Shown: positions 52,401-61,400 of the stretch, one piece after another
Numbering within the stretch: the first letter of the stretch is position 1
Layout: every line of letters begins with the position of its first letter
Source of the DNA: Psococerastis gibbosa
Lineage: Eukaryota; Arthropoda; Insecta; Psocodea; Psocidae
Assembly (NCBI GenBank): GCA_963971405.1
Contig: OZ020487.1
Location: forward strand, 24,599,371-24,663,370
Length of the DNA: 64,000 nucleotides
Direction: 5' to 3'
Made by a program: the position numbers and the translations under genes
Notes under the pieces: model-generated
Seen by the model: only the letters and a program-made list of their open reading frames with translations
Told to the model about the DNA's origin: nothing
Databases searched by the model: none

Positions 52401-55400
52401 GCAGTAAGAAGAAGCCTCTTCCTCGGTGGAAGAAGAAATACTTGACGGCTGGCTTGTTCTCTGACTACTACAAGACTGACGGCTCTGAGAAACCTCCGTC
52501 TAAGCAGTCTGAGAAAAGCTTGCACAAGTTCGTGTATAACGCCGAGGACCATCCTCATGGCTTACTTCCCCCACCCGCTTACTGCAGCAAGTTCGTTCGT
52601 AATCGTAGAGAGGAATATTTGTTACCGTATGACCTATGGTGGCTCCACTCCAACAACCAATTGCCAGGTCGCGATATTGTTCCCAGCTGGAACTACAGAA
52701 AAATACGCAACAGTAAGTAGTACATGTTCATGTCCAGTTGAAAATTCATCCTTTATTTTTAAAGTAGTATTAACCCAATTAGTACGGTGGCAATGAAAAA
52801 GAGTTCTCAACTAGTCCTTAAGATCTGAACCAAGTTTTTGTGCCACGGTGTTTTTCACCATAATGAACTGGTTGTATACGTAGTTCATTATATCCGAAAT
52901 AAAATATTAAAAAAAACTGAATCCGGTGGGATTCGAACCCAAGATCTACGCCTTACTGGGGCATCGTGTTAACCACCACACCACGGATTCCACCGCACTC
53001 ACCTTAGACCATGCGAGGTATTGCTTTACTTGATAAGATAGATGCATCATGCACCACCCTTCTTTATCTAGTTGTGATCAAAGGGGACAATCAATATTTT
53101 TAACCAATGTAGCTTTTTCTATGACGTTTTTGTTTTATTTTAGACGTATATTATGATGTTAAACCACAAACGACTGGGACTAATGAGAACCAAGCGTGTA
53201 ACTGTAAGTTGCCAAAGGAACAGAAGCAAATGGGTTGTGGAGATGACTGCATTAACCGAATGGTATTTTCTGAGTGCGCACCTGGCCTGTGTCCTTGTGC
53301 AGACAGATGTGCCAATCAGAAGATACAGAGGCATGAATATGCCCCGGGACTGGATCGCTTCATGACCAAGGACAAGGTAAGGCAGCTATTCCACCGATGT
53401 GGATTTTGAATGTGAATGTGTAATGACGTGGTAGCAGACATCATTAATAAGTCTCTGTGATATCTGCTACCACGTCATGACACATTCACATTCAAAATCC
53501 ACGTCGGTGGAATAGCCGCCTCAGAGAGTCTTCATAGTAACTCAACTGGGAAAGTGACTCACTTCTCCTGAGAAGGCACCTTAGGTATCATCATGAGAGC
53601 TGTACTCTGTGACCGATGTCCACATTACTTTGCGAAGGCTAGGAATGAAACTTTATTTTAGGCGAGCTGGGTGATATAATTGCATAACAAATGGGTAAGT
53701 GCTGTATGGCTAACTAAAAAGCGTTTTCTTATTCTGACTATTGTTTTAATTCAGGGCTGGGGAGTGCGATCGACTCAGCCGATCAAGTCGGGAGAGTTTA
53801 TTCTGGAATACGTCGGGGAAGTGGTGAGTGAAAAGGAGTTTAAAGAAAGAATGGCAACTCGCTACGTCAACGACAAACATCACTATTGCCTGCATCTGGA
53901 CGGGGGCTTGGTCATAGATGGTCATCGCATGGGAGGGGACGGTACGTGTCGTATACTCATTAGAATTTCCCCATCTGAAATATGAAAATATTTGCATCAT
54001 ATTATTGTTTCTTTACCGTCTTGGCACTTATGCTAAACATTAGCATGCAAACATGAAATTGTAGCTTTACCGTTTCTTTTTGGCCCAATCGAACCACTAC
54101 CCCGCAACACCAACGCTGGAGGTCTTACCAACCCGTTTTTGTACGAATCATTTCTTAATATTGTGGCCAATTAGTGTTAGTTTCAGCCACATATTAGGAG
54201 CAAGCTTTCAAAACGGCACCAATCCAGTACCACCTTCCTGGTTTTTACATGTAGTCGATACTGTCACACTGTTTATTGCAACCGTGTATATTATTATAGA
54301 TAGGTGAATTCCTCGATAATCTCGTCTCCGACTTCAATGGATAAAGCATTTACCTAACACAAAGCTACGATCTATCTGTCTATTACTTCACTCTCCTTGT
54401 ACTTTACTCATTTTTTTTTTTTTTTTTTTTTTTTTAGGGCGATTTGTGAACCATTCCTGTGATCCTAACTGTGAAATGCAGAAGTGGACGGTAAATGGTC
54501 TATTCCGAATGGCTCTCTTCGCATTGCGAAACATTCCATCGTATCAGGAGCTGACTTACGACTACAACTTTTCACTTTTCAACCCTGTGGAAGGACAATC
54601 ATGCTTATGCGGGACTAAGAAATGCCGGGGAGTCATTGGTGGCAAGAGTCAGCGGGTTTCCGTACAAGGTGGTACAGTCAAAGCTCTTCCTGTGGACAAA
54701 AAGGAAAAGAAAACAGTAAGTTAATAGGATTCTCCAAAACGTAATTTTACGCATGGTACATTAGTGCAGTGCAGTCGCTAAAGTTCATAAACACTCATTG
54801 ACATTTCACGTATAATAAACATGGATGTTGGTGACAAAATATAGATTAAAATTTCTTTTGCAGATTATATAGTAGTATTTTGATAGCAGTCTATTATACT
54901 AACTTAATGAGTCATCTTTTCTAAAGTTTTCCTTCATCGTCTATTCGTAATGAGAGTTTTATTATGTATATAATATTGAAGTAATGAATCTGCCGTGAGA
55001 TATTAAAAAAGATAAAACTTCGAACAAGTGACAAAAAATATGGTACGCATTTTTACATTAGCAAAAAATCTTAGGTACTAAAACAACTACTAGTTTTAAG
55101 CCTATTAATTTAATTTTGGGATGAGAATTGTAGTGGAGAAGATGGTCATGTTTCAGGGCCGGGGAAGAAAGAACAGCAAGGCAAGAAAGCGTAATGAGAA
55201 GGATAAGGCTCGTGTGGAAGTAACGGCAGTCAAAGTCAGTACGAAGCCCATGTCCCATCAGCAGCGGTGTTTTGCGCAACTACATCATTGCTTTCTGCTT
55301 CGCAACATTGAAAAGGTGACAAAAATATAAACATAGAGCTATTATTATTGATTGAAATTAAGCTGCCCTTCAGAACATTTATAACAATTATTTCAATATT

Positions 55401-58400
55401 TTCAGGTGAGGCGTGGTCGTGACGCTGGGAAAACACAGTCTCGTAGTCATGGAAACTCAGAAGTGAAGCAGTCCGCTGAGCAGGCTGATGTGTTTTACAC
55501 TCAATTAAACGCGCTCTCCACCTCGAGGTCCATCAAAACAAGAAGACTCGCGCAAGCAGAAGATAACCCGGAGATGGCTAAAGTTGCCAAGTTGGCGCAA
55601 GTTTTTAAAGAGCTATACTCAGCAGCTGTCTCTACAAAAGGTGATGGCATTGTTATGCATATTCCTTATTTTGGAATCAAAAATGGCAACTGCCTTATAA
55701 TAACAACTAATTTAATGTAGGCAGCATAGCCCCAAATAGCCTAAGTTGGCTTAGTAATAGAGCAAAAGTCAATATTTACTTGTTTATTGCTTTCCTATGG
55801 ATAGGTTAATAGAGTAAAATGGAAAGCTTTGTGATGGTCGAGAGATTTCAACGGGTGTACACATTTTGAGGTACCAGGAACCCAAAAAGTGTATATTACG
55901 AATATTTTTTTATATTTTGGACTAGCTCAATTTAGGAGGTTTTATCCCCCAAAAACTTTTTTAAAGTAATTATGGATATAATCCATATATAATTGCATAC
56001 CCTGCCGTTAGTACTGTGTAATATTACTAGTCTCTCTATTATAGACTATGCAATCGTCCCATCGATCAATCCACTGCTGTAGGGTAGGAAAAGTAGAGGC
56101 AGCCCTAGGAAAATTAGTTCTCATGGAACTACATTACTCAACTATTACGGTACCTATACTAATTGATAAACAAGAAAACATGTACGATTCACTCGTACTA
56201 GTTCTTTATTTTACTAGGCTAGTTGACTCATTTACGATATGTTTTCAATATGGATACTGGGGGTAATATATGATTTACTTTCTTTCTGAAGTTGGACTAG
56301 GCTAACCTAATAAACCTATGGCTAAAATTATCGTTTCAACCATACTTTTGGTACAGCTACAATAATTTTGTATTTATAATGTATTGCTTAACAGATGAAC
56401 GCGGTGATAGTCTTTCAACACCTTTCCAGTCTTTGCCAACGAAGAGAAAGCAGCCAGACTACTACACAAGAATCACCAATCCCATCGATCTAATAACTAT
56501 CGAGCAAAATATTAATAGCGGGAAGTACAAGTCAATTGAGGCTTTTGACGTGGACTTCAAGCGGCTTTTTGCGAACAACATCCGATTTTTTGGTCGAACG
56601 TCTGAGTTGGGTATTGCTGCAACGAGGTTAAAGCGTGCTTACAATCTTGCCAAAGTCGACGTAATTCCCCAGCTGGAAGATATTTTGGGTGAATCTTTGC
56701 CGAGCAACTTTCTTCCGGAAAAGACTGATCCTGGTAGGTGGTATAGCTTAGAATTGTGACATGAACAGGTTACATTCTCTTTGTTAGCTATTTTGGGCTC
56801 TGCGGAATATAGTGACATAGATTGTGGTTGCTATTTATAGTATAATGTTTCTATTTCATTACACCACAGAACAAAAATTTGTCGGGTGTTATCAAGTTGA
56901 ATGATATTACGTTAAATCGAGATTATATATACATTTATTTGTTTAATCACAGAATTCTGAAGACTTGAAAAGCTATGCGAACTCGGACTCCTTTTTGCCA
57001 TTAAAACAATCTACTATTGTATGTATTTTACAAGTTGGTTTATTCATAACAAACTGCCAATTAACCATAAAGCTATAACTAATTCGGCAAGCCAGTTACG
57101 AGTAAATCGGACACCCCCAAGCTCTCTTCGTTTAACACACAAAGAAAATATCAGGAAATGTTGATGTTAGAGCTATCAAAATTTTCGCATCCCGTAGAAT
57201 AAATACGCTTACATTTTGTTGCACGTCATGTATGGCCGTCGCTTACACCCATTGGACACGTATTGAACACATTCCTCCATACGTTCTCCCTATCCGTTGT
57301 GGCCTATCGGTGTTGGTACAATAAATCAAAAGGTAAAGAAGATTTTCTCCTAAGGGATGTGATATTTTTAACAGCTGCAATATCGATATTCGATATTATG
57401 AGTTATTCTTTTTTAACACCTGGAAGGTTTTTGCCACTCTGTCTCTTAAAGCACAAAATAAACATACTTTTTATCGCCTTCGGTGGCTAGGTGATAGTGT
57501 GCTTATACTTGTGCGAGTCTCTCCCTACACACCATGCGATCGGAGGCGGGTCGTACCTCAACATGGGTACTAACTTACGGAGGTGACTGATGAGGTCAAT
57601 CAGATACATTCATTAAATTATTTGTATACAATTAACCTTTTATTTAATATATATACATATATATATGTTAGTGAGCCGATGTATAGTAAAGTCATATCGC
57701 TAAAAAGCCGTAAACTTTTTACCATTATTTATTTAGGTGCTGAAGAGGAGGACGTAATTAGATGCATCTGTGGGCTGTACAAGGACGAGGGTGTGATGAT
57801 CCAGTGCGAGCGGTGTTTGGTGTGGCAGCACTGCGACTGTGTCAAGGCCGATGACAGCTGGGAGCACTACCTCTGTGAGCGCTGCGAGCCTCGCATCGTC
57901 GACTACGAGATAATCATGGATCCTCAGCCTGAATACGCCCAAGGTGTGCTACTACCATTTTAATTTACTCTGAAATGAGATTTGAGTAAGCCAGACATAG
58001 ACAGGTTAACACAGTAGATAGTCAAAATTGCGTTGGTAATGCAGTCTCTTGCACGTGGGGATCGTGATCGTACGAAGCTTATAAATACTAAGAACGATGT
58101 AACTGTGAGTCTCATTGAAGTTTGCCGCAGATAGACTATACTGACCTTAGGGTTAGCTGAGTATCACACTTGTATACTGCTACTCACTGTTTGCCCTAGG
58201 ATGAATTGATTCATTTGTTTGAAATAAGAGTGCAAAATTCAAATTCAAATTAATAAATTGATATTTTTGGTGAGTTTTGTAATTTTCTCTCCCTTAGATT
58301 TAGACAAATTATTTGTAATTCTTAATATATTACAAAATTGAAACCTGTACATTTTAATGTTAATTTGTATTTCATTCAAACTATGCAACCATATCCTTGT

Positions 58401-61400
58401 ATCCCAAGCATTTATTTGATATGAATTTCCCGTGCATTTTACCTTTAGTTTAAAACAATTGAATCAAAGTGTATTAATAGCTGATAAGTTAAGTGCTTTT
58501 AATCCTTAGGGTTTATTCTGAATATTTTAATCCTATTCCCGGTATTCAGTTAATCTGTAAATGGCATAGTAAGGTTGCTAATGGTTCAGTGATAAGACAG
58601 GCCACAACAAGATTCAAGTCTGGGATGACGTTTAATTCTACAAGATCTCAACCCCTCCCAGATAGGCATGTAGCCTACGTGGGGTGGAGTCCCGCTCTTG
58701 TTCAAGTATTCTTATTTTCCTACTACCTACTAAATAAATCCATTTTAATCTTATTCTTCTTGCCTACATGAGTGTTTTGTTATTTATTACAGATGGTCAA
58801 ACGTATTACATATCTCTAATGCGCGGGTCCCTACAGATGAGAGTAGGCGACACAGTGTACGTTCTGCGCGATATGTTAGAAGAGAGTGCTTCAGGCAGAT
58901 CCCCTCCGAGAAAAGTCACATATAAGACTGTCAAAAACGTTGATTATGCCGAGCTCGACATCTTCCGCATCGAGAGGCTCTACATCGACGACAAGTGAGT
59001 ATTTCTGAGCCATCGGTAGGCCTAACAGTTACTGAAAGAAAAGTTGTAGACGCAATTGAATTTCAATTATTTGTGCTACTCTTCAAATAAAATTTTCCAA
59101 TGCCATTTACCTGTTGTTGATATTAATTTTTCAGCTCCCATTTTTTTTTCATCCAAAGCATCATAAAAATACTAAAAATACAATCAGTAATTAACTTATT
59201 ACTATGACAGTGTAACAGTTTTATTTTATAATTTAGGGGCGTGAAAAATGCATTTGGACACCATTATTTGAGGCCACATGAAACGTACCATGAGCCTACA
59301 AGAAAGTTCTTCGTCAATGAAGTGATGAGAGTGCCGTTGTATGAGGTTGTACCTTTGGATCTTATCATGCAGCACTGCTGGGTGCTGGACCTGAATACAT
59401 TCTGCAAAGGTGGGTGCCGTGGCCCGTGGGTCTCCTAGCTAAATTATAATTACTGGTGAACTTAAGCAATAGGAACAAAATGTGAAAAGTAACTTGAAAT
59501 TAATTGGTGTTACGTATATTTTTTAAATGCAATGATTTTGCTCACACTATTGCTGCTTGCCTACCAGCTGATAATGTTCCAAGAAAGTGGATTAAAATAT
59601 GTCTTAATAGCTCTAGAATCTAGATTGATAAAAGCAAGCGATTTATAAATTTTGCTCTACGGGCAAAATTGCCTTAGAACACCAGGAATACATCAAGCAT
59701 ATTCATGTCAGTACCTTCCGCCCTCCGCCGAACAAAAATTCTGTCAATTTTCGCAAGTGGCCACTAGTATAATAATTTGTTACTTTATTGAAGGTATCCC
59801 TTTAAAAACCGCAGTGCCCAAACCATGATTTAAAAATAGTGTGAAAATGAAAATTTATCAAAATTGGATTCTTATTTAGAGAAGAGATCTAGACTTCGAC
59901 TTTTCAGTGAACGAAAGCTTATTATTTATGAATGGCTTTTTATGGACGTAGGCCTACTTGTAGCGGTCTATTGACTCTCGCCCTGCCAACGACCCCATCG
60001 GTTTTCGGACATAATTGGTATTGCTCCCGAATGAATTTTAAGCCGTTTGCAAACTGGTTCATTCTCGATGTCAACCCACACTGACTTCAAGTGCCAACGG
60101 GCAAGCTCAGACATGCTTACCTTCTTCTTCAAGTTACAGTCGGATGGCTGGTTGGGAGCAACTTGTGACTTCGATGCCTCCACTCCCCTCGATCCTGGCA
60201 CGCCCTCTTCAGCTCCACGCTCTACTAGAGACATTATACATGGTTGCTGGTACTTGGGATGCCACTCGGGCCTTTAATGCGGTGGTTTCCCCTTGCCTTC
60301 CGCATCCTATGCCGTTGACCGTCACCTCTTGCCAGGATCCAGTTCGTCCGCCTTTAGGGAGCTTTTCGTCTCCCATGGACATGAGGGTGCCCATGCCCTA
60401 ACTCCATGGAGTTAGGCGGGGGGTTTTTGACCGAACCCCACTCGGTACCTGCCTGTGTTAGCCGTCATTGAATGTTGACGTTGCCCGCCCCTCACCGCGA
60501 GGAGGTCTAGGTCAGGAGTTCGCTGCGGGGCTTACCATTGACGTATAATTGTAACAGGCGTTAGCTGGACTTTGCCAACACGGGAACGAGTGGATGAAAG
60601 CTTATTTTGTAATATCTTCTTTTTGTAGGCCGACCTGCTGGTGCTCCGGAAGAACACATCTACATTTGTGAATACCGTGTTGACAAAAGCGCTCACCTTT
60701 TTGCCAAAATCGCCAAGCCATACCCTATTTGCATGAAGAATTATGCATTTGAGAGATTCGACACAAGACTAAGGCCTGTTAGGACCTATACTGTAAGTTT
60801 TATTTATATTGCTTTGTCATTTCACCATTCAAGCTTGATTCTTGCTTCTCATATTCCGCTTATATTTGCTTGAGTTTTGTAATATGTTACAGTTGCGTAC
60901 TATGAAAAGATCCTGTCAGTTTAAAACCAATTCATCATTTTATTTTTTCGTTACTAAATTTATGTGACATTCGAATGATCTTCGCTATATGTTACGATAT
61001 GAAATGGGAAGCATGTTGACATAGGTCTTCTTGTATGAACTATCGCAGACCTGATATTGATTGCCTAATCGTTGCATGGACTGCATGGCGTTCGGCACCC
61101 GTCGTATCAAGTGGATTTTGCATCAAGTATCGATTATAAGAATGACCTTAACATTGTAGTGGTAATTAGCCAGTTTAGTCGTGAATTGTTCGGGTTGCCG
61201 ACGCGAGGTCGGTGTTTCAATGAAGAGCATTCCCGAAAACTACTGGAATGGGGGAAAAATGGAGTTAGACAGGTTGAAAGTTCATTGGTTGCCCTTTTGT
61301 TACAACGATGTAAAATAAAAATCAATGTTTAGCTTATTACGCGATCCTAGACTGCCAAACTAGTCTACTCCAAGTTCAGAAAGTAACATGTACACGCAAA

